A stretch of 64,000 nucleotides of DNA from NCBI GenBank assembly GCA_025506515.1, contig CM046447.1:84912748-84976747 (forward strand), written 5' to 3'. Of this stretch, positions 1 to 11,881 are shown piece after piece; the stretch's first letter is position 1, and every line of letters starts with the position of its first letter. The translations under genes and the position numbers were made by a program. A model generated the notes under the pieces. It had not been told where the DNA came from. It saw nothing but the letters and a program-made list of their open reading frames with translations, and made no database searches. This DNA comes from Flaveria trinervia (taxonomy: Eukaryota > Streptophyta > Magnoliopsida > Asterales > Asteraceae).

Positions 1-189
1 ATGATTTTAAATGACATAAACAACTATTCATTACTCTTGTCTTGAGTCATGTGTTCCTCTACTAACGGGGCTAATGTAAAGGCACCTTTGTCATGACCTT
101 TCTTGGTCCTCCTTTCACTTGCTGATGTGGAACCAGTAGCATATGTATCTCCTTCGCCTTCATCATCATTGTCACTTGCATCAACATCA

Positions 190-270
190 TCACCTCCCTC
201 TGTATCTTCACCTTGATCATCACCATCATCATCATCATCATCATCATCACTATCATCATCATCACCATCA
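190..270. repeat. Trinucleotide-rich tract encoding poly-Asp
   Basis: The plus strand reads as repeated CAT/ATC units. On the minus strand this gives a run of GAT codons in the acidic segment of the aORF. Equivalent tracts occur at about 21425-21500 and 37715-37760 in the other A copies. Confidence 0.85.
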
Positions 271-639
271 TATCTATCTCCTTGTCTGATCTTTAGTGGC
301 TCATCTTTGGAGCCCTTGAGCTTGAGCATGATGGTCTTGTTAGTAGCCTCTAACTCCTCTATGCTCTTTGCTGAGTGGACATTCTGCTCCTAGAGTTGGG
401 ACATCTCTAGGCTCTGAGCAGCCATTTGCTTTGCCTGCTCCTCAATTAGCTATGCATGCTAAGATATCTGCTGAGATTGTGCGGCAGTAAGCTCCACTAA
501 CTGATGAATATGAGCAGTCTTCTCTTCATTAGCTGCTAACAACTTCTGCATAATACGGTTCAGTGCTAAGAACTGGTCCTCTACCCCACTGGGAGGTAGA
601 GATGATCCAGATGGAAATGAGGGGTAAGATGAAGGTCCT

Positions 640-870
640 TCTTGGTGGCTAGAGGTGGTGGTGATGGCAGTGGTGAAGATTATGGGTGGTATAGATGTAG
701 GTGGTGGTGGATGAGTTGTAGTGGTCGTGGATTGAATGTGAGTAAATGGTGGAGTGGGTGTGGTAGTGGTGTGTGAGGTGGTAGAGGTGGTGGCAGGTGG
801 TGTGGTAGCAGTAGTGGTGGTAGTGGTGGAAGGTGTGGCTGAGGTAGTGGCTGTGGTGGTAGATGAGGTC
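640..870. repeat. GGT/GTG-rich low-complexity tract encoding Thr/Pro
   Basis: Degenerate GTGGTGGTA-type repeats on the plus strand encode the Thr/Pro/Ser segment of the aORF on the minus strand. The open plus-strand frame through it (Val-rich) is a shadow. Similar tracts lie at about 21885-22115 and 38160-38420. Confidence 0.8.
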
Positions 871-2154
871 AAGGTGAACTTCAATCTCTTCCCTTTCTTG
901 CCATGGGGTTGTGCCATCCTCTTCTTCCTTGAGCTTCTAGGCACAGAGGCGCCCCCTTGGTTGCTGGGCGGGTCCGGGGCATATGTGGGATCTGAATCAT
1001 GAGCAGCCTCAAACCTCTCTCTGTGGCAACAACCCTGCTGCCCACAGTCCTCATGAGAGGCTCCTCATCACTCTCTGCCTCCTTATCTGGAGGACAAAAA
1101 TCCTGGTGACAGCTTGCAGTGGTGGCATCTATAGGAGGTGGAGATGTAACATGGGTAGTGGGGCCCCTTGTAGAAGCGGGCCTAGAGTCTCCGCCGGTGT
1201 CACCATCATCGTTGGAGTCGTCAGATCGTAGAGAAATTTGCTCAATATCTGAGTCACTCTCTTCATGGTGCCACTTTCGCCTACCCGGCGCCATCTAATC
1301 AGCCTTGGCCAGATGACCAAAGAGTCTCTTCACAGGGGGCTTGACTTGCTCCCCCCTATAGACCATCATGCGGCCCAAGGTCGTGTCATCCATAATCTCC
1401 AACGATACAGCATTGTGGCTCTCCTTGGGCAAGGTAGGCAGCTTCTCATCAATAATCATCTTCAAGAACCTTGGATACATGCAGAAACCCTACTTGCCCT
1501 TGGCCTCAAGGTTCTCTATGAGGTAGGCAAATATCATACTTGAGAAACTGAAGGGGTGGTTGAGTACCAGTGCCACGTAGGCATTCTGGATCTAGTCTGA
1601 GAGGTCATCAAACCCACCCCTTCTCGACGCCAGGCACTTCAGTATCACATGCGCCAAGTACTTAAAATGGGGACACAGGTTGCTTTTGTTCAACACACCT
1701 GCGTTTATGTCCCTATCGTACTTCATCATGAAGAAGCACCCTCTAACTATCAGAGGGTGTAGCCTCGTAGGGTGATCTGCATCGTCACCCAGATCGAGTA
1801 GACGTCGTATATCATCAGCAGTCACCTCGATCACCTACCCAAAAATGGTGCTCCAGATGAAGTAGGGCTCTTGTGAACGATCAACCGATGCCCTCTCCCA
1901 AAAGGCCTACTGTACAGACCGATAGGAAGTGCACGGTGTGGAAATAGCTCTGTGAATCCGGGATCTCTTTAGGAATGTAATGATCCCCGCAAACTCGAAC
2001 CGTTCCGAGTTGTGGCATCCAAATGGGCACAAATGTTGTGCTTGGGGTTGATGGACCACCTGCCAGCCATCAATTTGTAACACAAGACAAATAGACATTA
2101 GATCACCACACAACAAAATTCAGTTCAAGTTAACCTGTTTGAGATCAGGCTAGT

Positions 2155-3045
2155 TTAATCATGTGATTGAACCATACGACTGAGTTCAGCCTGTTGAACT
2201 AACAGTCGACCGAATACAGTCGGGTGACTGAACATGCGTCTATGTTCAATCGGGGGACGGAGCCTGCGATTGCTTCCGTCGGCCGACTGAGTTCATTCAG
2301 ATTATCCATTCGGCCGATTGAGTCGTTCGGCTAGCTATTTCGTGCGATTGAGTTCATCCGGGTGTCCAGTCGTATGACCCACTGTTTGTTAGACTGAACT
2401 TCGAATTCTGATCAATTCTTAAAATTAGACGTCATGCTATGGTTCATTAGACTCGCAATCACTCTACTAATAACCTAATAACCTAGATTTCAACATTTTA
2501 CTTAGTTTATTTAGGTTATTTGTCCAATTTTAGTCTCGGGTCTTGTTAGGTCCGAATCTCGTGATTTAGGGCTCAAATCAATAGAGTTTTTGTTAGTATG
2601 CACTGCATTTTACCTTTAAAATAAACAGAGATCGTCAAAATGTCACAAGATGAACTTAATTTGGGTCTAAAGAAATTTCGGCATAGTAACGGTAGGCTGT
2701 GCGATTTTAGGGCGAATGGGGGGTGATGAGTTTATGTGATCGACTATGGCCCTATTTATACTGAATCTGATTTCAATCGGGCGACTAGACCCATTCGCTC
2801 TATTCATTCGGGCGATTGGACCTCAGTCTTGCGATTAGTTCAGTCGATCACATTCAATCGGCAGACTGGGTTTCAGTTGGGCGACTGACTCATTCGCATA
2901 GCTCCATTCGGGCGACTGGTTCAATCTGATATGCCATTCGGGTGAATGGTTCATACTCATGCTCCATTCGGTTGGCTAGGACATAAGTATGGTCCAATCA
3001 TACGATTGGTCCATGCTCATGGTCTAGTCGTGGGAATGGGTCATA
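2155..3045. repeat. Two clusters of TCGNNCGA palindromes around the aORF TATA box
   Basis: Units vary around TCAGTCGNNCGACTGA with 20-30 base spacing, for example near 2270-2350 and 2815-2960. Many are near-perfect inverted repeats. A TATA-type box lies in the gap between the clusters. Confidence 0.85.
2753..2760 (-). promoter_or_regulatory. Candidate internal TATA box for the aORF
   Basis: TATAAATA on the minus strand within the context GTATAAATAGGG. It lies about 680 bases upstream of the aORF ATG and has an exact counterpart in both other A copies. Promoter activity is inferred. Confidence 0.6.
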
Positions 3046-3109
3046 CTCAGTATTTTGACTTTATGACCATTTGACAGTTTACACCCTTTAACTATTGATT
3101 AAACATTTT

Positions 3110-3300
3110 GTGCATTCGATCATCTCAAACATGATCATTTTAATTTTGAAAACCTTTGATCACCTCAGACGAGATCATTTTAATTTTGACAACCTTTGAT
3201 CACCTCAGACGTGATCCTTTTAAAACAATTTGTCACCTCAGACGTGACTCATTTACATTTGAAAACACATGTGCTCACCTCAGACGTGACCTTTTAAGTT
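3110..3300. repeat. Tandem GATCACCTCAGACGTGATC-like array
   Basis: Four to five units of roughly 40-45 bases, each holding a GATCACCTCAGACGTGATC-like core. The core is an imperfect palindrome with an ACGT centre, a typical bZIP-type site. The same array is in the spacers of both other A copies. Confidence 0.8.
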
Positions 3301-4701
3301 GATTAAATCCCCTATTGAGTTCCATGGCATAGTCCGATGTTTAACAAACTAAACTGATGAAATTTAAACAAAATAAAAGAACTAAAACTAAAATACAAAT
3401 CTAAACTTGTTTTTGTGGTTTTGTGTGAGGTGTAAATCCTAAGATGGAAATGTAATAGATTCATTTTCTGAAAAGGCAGCTTCAATTCATTTTGACCATA
3501 AATGGACCGATTCCATTTGGAATCATACACGTAAGTCAAATTAATCGAGACATGTTATCAAAACTTTTTGATGCTCGAATCTGTTCTTTCATGTAGAGTC
3601 GTTAGCTAGTTTAGGAAATCATACTAGTACTATTTGATCCCAACAATGAATTGGACTTTCAATAAATTTAGCCACGATGATTGTCAGTATACTTGTCCTC
3701 TTAAATCCATACACAGACTTTTGACACAAATTCGTGACAGTTTAAGGTTTGATTATTTCAACAAGCATTTGTGGATCCCACACTTATTTGGTAATCAACA
3801 TTCCTTAGGAGATTTTTGAGCAGTCTCAGGGTAGTATTCAAGAAGAAACTATTCTTAGAGCTTTCAAATAGAAGCCAAGCCTCAGGTTAGTGTCACCGCA
3901 CAGCAGAGAGGCGGCAAACAACAATGAAATCTAGAATATATAGGTTATGCTTATCCTCAGGCCAGTGCCACCGCACAACAGAGAGGCACATAACCTATCT
4001 TCTTGTTTGAGCACTTTTATTCTTTTTGCACAGATCTCACCAACATCATAGGATGTTAGTTTGATTGCTTTTGCATTTTTTTCATCTCGTGCTTTTGCTC
4101 ATATCTTGGTCATATGCACACATTTGTGGCCTTTATTCTACTCGTCACCCCTTATTGGAATTTTATTTATTGTGTTAACCAGGGATAAGATGATAACCCA
4201 CAGCTTGTTGAATAACTTAGTTTAATGTTGAGGTCACCAACAAGGTCTAATAATCTATTGTGTTGAATCTACCGACATATCATCAGTGGTCTAGCAACCT
4301 CTAGGTCTATTTTCTTTGTGTTACCTTGGTAGTAGCTAGTTTTACTATCATTTTTCCTTTTATATTGCTCAGACTACAAAGACTTATACTTTGAATTTCG
4401 CATCTTATTCAATTTAAACTTTTAAAGTTCCAAGTGGTTTGTTCCTGTGTACTATCATTTTCCAAAGTTTGAATCGGTATCAAAAATACGATCTAAAGCT
4501 TACCTCTCCTCCTCCCTCGTTGTTTTTATAATGTTACTTCCTAAACCTATTCTCTCTCTAAAATTCTAAAACCGTAAAGGATTTGCATTTTCAGGGATTT
4601 TACTAGGCAAAGAAATAACATCAATTTAATTAACTACTTAAAATAAATTAGATAAATAAAGAAAATAAAAATTAAAAGAAAAATGGACTACACACATCGG
4701 A

Positions 4702-7700
4702 CTAAACATTGTCATCTTCAGGAATTACATCACTTTTCTTTTTAACATCGTTGACCTCTACCAAATATAGAAAACGTGGTTTATTAAAAGCCTTTGTATA
4801 GAGGCCAGCGCGTTGAAAATGAGTATTTATTTTAACCACATCGATTAGGTTCTTTTCAAAACAATCACGTATAAAGTGATATTTTATTGCGATGTTTTTG
4901 GTCTTAGGATGTTGGACTGGATTTTTAGTTACTGCAATTGCAGCAGAGTTATCAACAAAAATAAGAGTAGAAGAGAAATTCAAACCGTAGTCCCGCATTT
5001 GCTGTTGAATCCATATGATTTGTGAACAGCAACTTGCAGCAGAAATGTATTCGGCTTCGCAGGTTGACAAAGCAAAGGAGATCTGCTTCTTATACTGCCA
5101 GGCCACTAATCTCCTCCCATAGAATTAACATCCTGCTGATGTAAACTTGTAGTTCATCTTCCAGCCGTTGTAATCTGAGTCACTATACGTCGTAAGCTTA
5201 AATTCATCGTCATGAGGATACCAGAACCCTAGTGTTGGGGTACCCTTCAGATAACGGAAGATCCTTTTGACCCCTATCAGATGGTTAACTTTTGGCTTTG
5301 CCTGAAATCCTGAGCGTAGACATGTAGCATACATGATATCAGGTGTTGAGGTAGTGAGGTACATTAGAGATCCAATCATTCCTCGGTACATGGTGGCATC
5401 TATCAGATCACCATTCTCTTCGGGTGCTACATCATGGTTTGTAGCAAGTGGATTCCTAGCTGTGGAAGCATTCTCCATGTCAAACCGACTGAGAATATCT
5501 CCTACATACTTGGTCTGATGTAAAAAAATTCCTTTAGGTGTCTGATCTACCTGTAACTCGAGAAAGAACTTCATCTCTCCCATGGCACTCATTTCAAATT
5601 CAACCTTTATTACTGCTTCAAACTCTTGACATAATTCTTTGTTCTTGGAACCAAAGATTATGTCATCTACATAAATTTGGACTAGCAGTAAATCACCATC
5701 CTTTTCTTTGATGAACAATGTGCGGTCAATAACACCTCTGCCAACCCATATTTCACAATGTGAGTGGAGAGTTTCTCATACCAGGCTCTAGGAGCTTGAT
5801 GAAGCCCGTATAAGGCCTTGTTGAGTTTGTAATCTCTGTCCAGATGATATGGATCCTCAAAACCCTAGGGTTGACTAACGTACACTTTCTCTCGGATTTC
5901 ACCATGAAGGAATGCACTCTTCACATCCAGTTGATAAACTTTAATCTTCATATACGATGCATAGGCAAGGAAGATGATGACACCTTGGTCATGTTTCTTA
6001 CATTTCAAGACCTATTTGGTGCCAATGACCTTAGAACCTTTAGGTCTATCTACCAGTGTCCATGCACCTAACTTCTTGAACTGAAGAAGTTCTTCTTGCA
6101 TGGTACTGACCCATGCCTCATCATTTAGGGCTTCACTCATGTATTTTGGCTCGAACTGAGATACAAAGCAACGATAAGCACCATCGTGAAGGTACCCTTT
6201 TCTCCAATATCGAGGCATAATCAGCTGAATACAACTGATTTCTTGTTTGAACTCCTGATCTTACATCCACAATGACATTGTCCAGAGGATGATAAACATT
6301 TAGGCGTGATCGAGGAGTGGTGGAAACAACTACCTCAGAATCTTCATTGTGAACATTTGGTTCGGTATCTGAGGCAATAGAAGTATGAGGTTCCGAAGAC
6401 TCAGAGGCATCAATGTCAGATGCTTGTGGACTTGCAGTAGGAGGAACCTGTTGCTCCTGAGTGTCCTGATCATTCTTCACGGCTTCATCGTCAGAGGAAG
6501 AGTAACTTACCTCGAGTGCTCCCCTTGAGTTGGTAGATGAATCACCTTGTGAGCCCGATGATGTAGATTCCTGAGATGGTCTGTTTAGAATATCATACAT
6601 CATATTTTCTGCTAAATCATCATCAGACATGGAGAGAGGGATGTTGAAGGACTTGAAGAATCCATCATAGTCGAAAAAGAAGGTGGGTCCTTTTCTAGTA
6701 GGTGGGGTGGTGTATCTGTGAACATCCGCATACACCACACTTCTACTTGAACCGTCGAGTTGTTGTAAACTCTCTTGTTCGGTATTTTGTATCCTAGAAA
6801 GATACCTTCTTCTGCCTTCTAGCTGAATTTTCCCTCCCGAGTCTTCTTCAGTAGGGTGCACGGTGCGCCAAACGGCTCGAGATACTCTAGATTAGGTTTA
6901 TGTCGTTGTAGTAACTCGTAACACGTCTTGCCATGGCGTTTAACTACCAGAACTCGATTTAACATGTAACACGCATTTGCAACTGCCTCATTCCAGAATT
7001 GGATAGGCAGTTTCGAGTGTGCTAGCATAGTCCGTGTAGTCTCTATCAAGCTCCGATTCTTTCTTTTAGCAGCGCCGTTCATCTGAGGAGTGTAGGCAGA
7101 AGTGAGCTAGTGCACTATTCCCTTTTCCTTGCAGTATGCCTCCATCCATTAGTTCTTGAACTCAGTTCCGTTGTCTGAGCGTACTTGTCGTACCTTTAGC
7201 TTGTATTGGGACTCCAGTGTAGTTACTAGTTCCTTGAATGACTCAAATGTTTCGGATTTGGATTTCAGAAACATTACCCAAGAGAATCTTGAGTAGTCAT
7301 CAGTAACTACATAGCAGTACAAGTCGCCTGCAATGCTTCTTGTATTGAACAGAGCAAATAGATCCATGTGAAGAAGTTCAAGAGGAAGTTCGATGGAATA
7401 AACTTTCTTTTCCTTATAAGACTTCTTCATATGTTTGCCTTTCTTGCATGCAACATAGATGTCAGGAAGTTGGAAGTTTTTGACATTAACTCCTCTCACG
7501 AGATCATTCTGGATCAAGTGATTCATCTTCTATGGATTAATATGTCCCATTCTCCTATGCCAGGAGATGGAATCATTCTCAGTAGCTTTTGACAAGAAGC
7601 ATTGAATTTCACGATCCATTGTGGAGGCCTTTGATAGATCCAAGACATAAAGGTGATTATATCTTGAGGCAGACATTAAGACTTGGTCCTCCGGGATTAC

Positions 7701-8011
7701 ATAGTCCTTTTTCAGGACATAGCCCTTCTTGTTGTCAAATACTACCTTAAAACCTTTATCACAAATTCGGGATACAAAGAGCAGGTTATTCTGAAGTTGT
7801 TAAACATCGTTTACCTTGTCAAACTTCACTTTCTAATTTCCCACTTCCCCTTGAGCTGTGATATACCCTCCTTTGTTTCTAGCAAATGAAACATGGCCTC
7901 CTTTTATTTGTTTGACGTTTGATAAGAGAGCCCTGTTCCCTGTCATGTGCCTAGATGCTTCGCTATCTATAATCCACGTGTTGGTTTCAGCACTATAGTA
8001 AACACCCTGCA
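4702..8011 (-). pseudogene. Copia-A-left pol: protease, integrase, RT, RNase H (inactive)
   Basis: In order: a protease site reading DSEA instead of DSGA; the GAG-pre-integrase segment (SWHRRMGHINP, then a CXXCK-like site with the first Cys as Tyr); the integrase core with MDLF and RSDNGTEF; RT with YVDDI; and RNase H with CEAEY, ending in a short Lys-rich tail. The integrase catalytic Glu is gone (NGAAKRKN where the nested copy has NGVAERKN). About 35 codons of RT are deleted near 5975, between the KKHDQGVII and FLAYAS segments. Several single-base stops break the frame. It begins after a stop that separates it from gag, next to a pyrimidine-rich stretch ending GTGCAG. Confidence 0.9.
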
Positions 8012-8027
8012 CATTAAATTGAAATCA

Positions 8028-10724
8028 TTAGTTTAGGCTAGGAACCCAAGCCTTTACTGGCTTGGGTGTCGCAAAGGCATCACACATCATAAATTTAACC
8101 CATTGACCTTTAGAGGGTGAGGGAAGCTCAGTTGTCTTCTTATTCTCATTATTAGACATTAAGGTTGATTTTTATTTCCATAAGCCCGCCTTGTGTAAGG
8201 ACTGTTTGTGATAAACAGACGACTGGCTAATGGGTTGAACTTTAGGTTCACTAGCCCTTCTAGGTGGCGTCATTGAGTTCCTCTTAGAAGAACTAGGTTT
8301 TGGGTCCTGAAGTTGAACTTTCCTTCTCAGTGTCTGATAGTAAGGACAGTTAGACACAATGTGTCCATACTCTCCATAGTTGTAGCATGATCTGCTTTCG
8401 ACTTTTCAATTTAACTGTTTGCGTGGAGAAGTGTGTGACACATGTGTGACATTAACCTTTTTGCGTTGACACTCTTCATGTTTAGATATTTTATCTTGTT
8501 TAACAAAGTTAATTGTTTTAACCTTTTTAACATCTTTTCCATTTTTTTTACCTGGACTTTAACATCAAACCCGTGATTGGTTACCATGTTTGGTCTTTTT
8601 GGGTTCAGAATTAGACTTGACTGACCCAGACTTAACTTTAACCTGTTCAAATTGTTTTTCTAGATTGACACAAAGCATTTTACCTCGTGATTTTGAAGTG
8701 GCCTCCTCTTGTTTAGTACCAGATTCATTTGATTTACAAGTGGAATCTGGATCACTTACAAGAGGAATAGTCACCACATGATCCTTGATTGGGTTATTAT
8801 TGATTGGTTTACTTTTAGCATTCATCAAGGTCTTATGTGGTGGTGGAACCACTTTATAACCCGATCCCTCCCTGTTGTTACGCTCTCTCACTATGTTTTG
8901 AACAATATGAGATGAACTTGTCCAACTATGCAGTTTTTTCTTTAATGAATTAACTTCTACTTCTAAAACTGCCTTCTGTTTTTTAATGTCTTCTAGGGAG
9001 TTTAGATAAACCAAATGTCATTAGCTTTGTTAAAGCCTACTACTTCAGTTTCCCTAAGCTGTTTGTTCAAAAGGTCTATCTCTTCTTTGTAATTGTGCTC
9101 ATTTTGTTTTAGAACTCTATTGGCCTCTTTGCATAGTTGTAAGTCCTTTACTAAGCTACATTATGATCTAATAACCTAGAAAATTCTAAATCTATGCTTT
9201 TCCTAAATTTATTACAATCAGAACAAGCATGATTATTGAAAAGTTGGTCAGTAGTACTTACCTGAGAGGGTTCTGATGAATTAGCCATCAAAGCAGAGTC
9301 TGGTGTTTCTAGTTGTGGTGATTCTATCGTTGTTGTAGATTTCCATTCTGTAGGCATGTAATTGACCACTGTTTCAGTCTTTTCGGTTCTTGACATCGCG
9401 AGTTCCACTGCAATATCTCCTTCACTAGCTGAATCGTCATCTAAATCTTCAACACTAGCGATGTTGGATTCTCCCAGTGAAACAAACCAAAAGCTCCAGT
9501 CCTGTCCTTCATCATCATGAGCAGTCAAGGCTTTAGGATCCTTGCTTGACGAAGTAGGACTGGTAGTTGGTTTATCCTGACGATTGAAGGATGAGAATGG
9601 ATTCCCGTTTCCGGTTTTCTCGGGCTTCACACACTCACGTTTGAAGTGCCCCATTTCGCCATAGTTGAAAAAGGTCACCTTGGTCTTGTCGAAACCAAAG
9701 GTAGTGTCCTTAGTTGCAATCAAGTTCTGTCGGGTTTTCTTGACAAACTTCTTAGCTCTCCGAAAAACACTTGCTAAGGCCCAGATTATATCCATCCTCT
9801 CCAGCTCTATCTCGTCCACCTGGTCTTAGTCCTCATCTGCCAGATGACAGTTCCTAATTTTTCCTGCAATTAGCCCATCATAGGAGTGAACTACAACTGC
9901 TAAGAGATCCATGTGCTCTCTTGCTACTTCTACTGTCACATTACCAAGATTCTTGGTCTTCAGTTTTGTAGCATTTGCTTCAGGTGCAATGTATTGGGTA
10001 CCAGACAACCCTGGCATGATTTTTGAGCTCTGTATTTCATCCTTAATTCTTCTTCTCTCAGCTTTAGAATGAAATCATTTATATCTAACTTTGTTAGCAT
10101 ACCATTCTGTCTGAGAGTGGAGACAAACAAAACCCATTTCTCTGACAACCCATCTTCAAAGTTCGACACTTTGTCTTCCATAGACGTCGTTACTCCATGA
10201 GTGTGCATCTCACTCATCAAGTGGTTGAATCTATCAATGACGTGATCCAGGCTTTCTTTACCCATCGAAGAGAAGTTGTCAAACTCTTTCTTCATAGCTT
10301 TAGCCTTTATCGACCTTAATGATGCATTTCCATCATACCTTTTCTCCAATGCATCCCATAGCTTCTTTGCTTGCGTATACTCAGAAAATTGGTGGAAAAT
10401 ATCCATAGGGATTCACTGAGTAAGTAGAGCATAGACTTTCTTCTCAGCATTGTATTTGACCTTTTGTCCATCAGTCATGCCACCTAGTGAAAGTTTGACA
10501 CTATCAGCACCTACTGGCATGCTACACCCCGTCTTTATTGATTCCCATAGATTGGGATCTACTCCATTTAAGTAGATCTTGAAACATTGCTTCCATTGTG
10601 GGTATTCGTCCAATGTGATTAGCTTAGGGGGTTTGTTGTGATTCCCCACTTTATTCTCCAAAAGCAGTAGGTTTTGAATCCTTGAGTCTCTCCCTGCTGT
10701 AAACGCTGAGTATTGGTCCTCCAT
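8028..10724 (-). pseudogene. Copia-A-left gag (capsid/nucleocapsid, degenerate)
   Basis: Structural polyprotein that packages element RNA. I chose the ATG of MEDQYSAF because all three A copies share it. It opens with a copia-type gag (UBN2-like) domain, including ITLDEYPQWK and LWDALEKRYDG. A first CCHC site follows, degraded to FFNYGEMGHFKREC (both leading Cys lost). Then come a long coil-forming region and a second CCHC site (CYNYGEYGHIVSNC, second Cys lost). It ends in KAWVPSLN and a double stop. An in-frame TGA after LLTQ replaces a Ser codon, and several frameshifts are present. Confidence 0.88.
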
Positions 10725-10754
10725 TGCTATCAACTTTAAACTTTTAAACAACAT

Positions 10755-11136
10755 GTTTCACTTGTGCGAATGAAAGTGTGCAATTGGGCTATTGGTGTGA
10801 TTGAACAATGTGGATGGTTCAATCGTGCGACTGAACTAATGCGGATGGCTCAGTCGGGCGAATGAACAAATGCGGATGGACAATGGGAATAAACTGCTCA
10901 ATCGTACGAATGGAGGTACGGATGAGTCCAATTGTGCGTATGAGGGATGCGTATGGATTCAATCATGCGATTGAGTCAATCGTGCGACTAAAGATGCTGG
11001 ATTTCGAAAATTCGTAGGTTTAAGGTGTTTTGCACGCAAAAACACGAATTTCTTGCTAACCCTAATTGCCGTATGCCGAAAAAACTAAACTTTACGATCA
11101 GGAGACGTCTAGAACACTGTTTTACACGTAAATCAA
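10755..11136 (-). other. Copia-A-left 5' leader with TCGNNCGA palindromes
   Basis: Untranslated leader between PBS and gag. About 10780-11000 is packed with the family motif (variants of CAGTCGTGCGATTGA), next to the gag start. The rest has no recognisable feature. Confidence 0.8.
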
Positions 11137-11156
11137 GAGCCAAGGCTCTGATACCA
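11137..11156 (-). promoter_or_regulatory. Primer binding site, initiator Met tRNA type
   Basis: On the minus strand it reads TGGTATCAGAGCC followed by TTGGCTC, two bases inside the LTR. TGGTATCAGAGC is the usual plant copia site for priming minus-strand cDNA synthesis. Confidence 0.9.
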
Positions 11157-11158
11157 CT

Positions 11159-11881
11159 TGTTAGGATCGTATGAACGAAATACTAACTGATATACATGTA
11201 TACTGAATCAAATAGTGTGGAATCCTATTTGATTGGTGATCCAATCAGTGAGATCACACGTAGAAACAATTGTGGATTGAATCTAAACGTTAAGAATGAT
11301 TGGTAATTGATCTAGTGCGATCTATGAACTTGGAATAGGTTCTTTGAGGTCTCTGGACAGCTAGGGTATGATTTAGTACGTAGGTTTTCGAAGTGTTCTA
11401 TTTTTCCACGATTTAAGTGGCATTTATAGGTTAGGGTTTCTCATTCGGGCGACTGAACCATTAGCATGGTTCAGTCGTGCGATTGAGTCATGCGGTTCAT
11501 CCATTCGCACGACCGAGTGTTCAGTCATGTGGCTGGGTCAATCTCATGTTACAATCATGCGACTGATCCAGTCTCCTAGTTCAGTCGTACGACTGGTTCA
11601 TTAACATGAAGTTTTTCATGCGTATGGTCCATTTGCATGGGCCAATCGCATGAGAACTTCATACGATTAAGTTTGAATATGTTTCACAAACATTATTTGA
11701 CTTAGTTCGATTCAAACAACCACAAACCAATGTAATTAGTTCAATAAGCGTTATTACATACGAAGCAAGGAAATATTCAACATTATAAGCACAACCACAC
11801 ATTGTATTTCATTAAGTTCCCATTCAATTACATATAGACATTTTACATTAAGCTTAGAAACTAGGTACACATGTATCTAGA
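11159..11881 (-). repeat. 5' LTR of Copia-A-left (723 bp)
   Basis: In element orientation it starts at TCTAGATACATG (the canonical family start is TGTAGATACAT) and ends CCTAACA. It carries the palindrome cluster at about 11440-11650 and a TATA-like TATAAATG at 11421-11428, downstream of the cluster in the direction of transcription. It is oriented head to head with the LTR of Copia-A-host, 1040 bases away. Confidence 0.92.

Larger units (their letters stand above)
1..2070 (-). pseudogene. Additional ORF (aORF) of Copia-A-left, N-terminal part
   Basis: Function unknown. It occupies the position where env-like ORFs sit in SIRE-type copia elements, but I see no signal peptide or membrane segment. 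The start is the ATG of a MAGRW-like peptide, matching MAKRW in the nested copy. Blocks in order: about 230 residues with the landmarks VTADDIRRLLDLGD, SNLCPHFKYLAHVIL and MYPRFLKMIID; a segment rich in Thr, Pro and Ser; a heptad-like coil; and an acidic run mostly of Asp. The landmarks resemble hypothetical proteins attached to Asteraceae retroelements (from memory). The frame is broken several times. It reaches a splice-donor-like GTAATG near the left edge, where the intron of the other two copies begins. Confidence 0.8.
2071..4701 (-). other. Pol-to-aORF spacer of Copia-A-left
   Basis: No credible coding frame. On the minus strand from pol to aORF it holds a duplicated block with GCACAGCAGAGAGGC-like cores (about 3879-3998), a tandem array with CTCAGACGTGA cores (about 3110-3300), two clusters of TCGNNCGA palindromes on either side of a TATA box, and a splice-acceptor-like TCTTGTGTTACA just before the aORF ATG. 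The whole arrangement recurs in the nested and host copies, so it is conserved non-coding sequence. Confidence 0.8.
1..11881 (-). mobile_element. Copia-A-left: large Ty1/copia LTR retrotransposon, 3' part outside window
   Basis: Read on the minus strand it has, in order, a 5' LTR, a Met-type primer binding site, gag, pol (protease, integrase, reverse transcriptase, RNase H), a 2.6-kb non-coding spacer and the first part of an extra ORF. The order protease-integrase-RT-RNase H defines Ty1/copia. The 3' end of the aORF, the polypurine tract and the 3' LTR lie beyond the left edge. Every part aligns by eye with two other copies of the same family in this window. Many in-frame stops and a deletion in RT show that it is not autonomous. 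Only one flank (TAATT) can be read, so the target duplication cannot be tested. Confidence 0.93.

Noticed and set aside
754..1002. Open plus-strand frame rich in Val and Gly
   Set aside because: It is the complement of the Thr/Pro tract of the aORF on the minus strand. Low-complexity DNA leaves several frames open.
2155..3045. Regular short palindromic repeats resembling a CRISPR array
   Set aside because: Units are degenerate, spacing is irregular, there are no unique spacers of fixed length, and the context is a plant retrotransposon.
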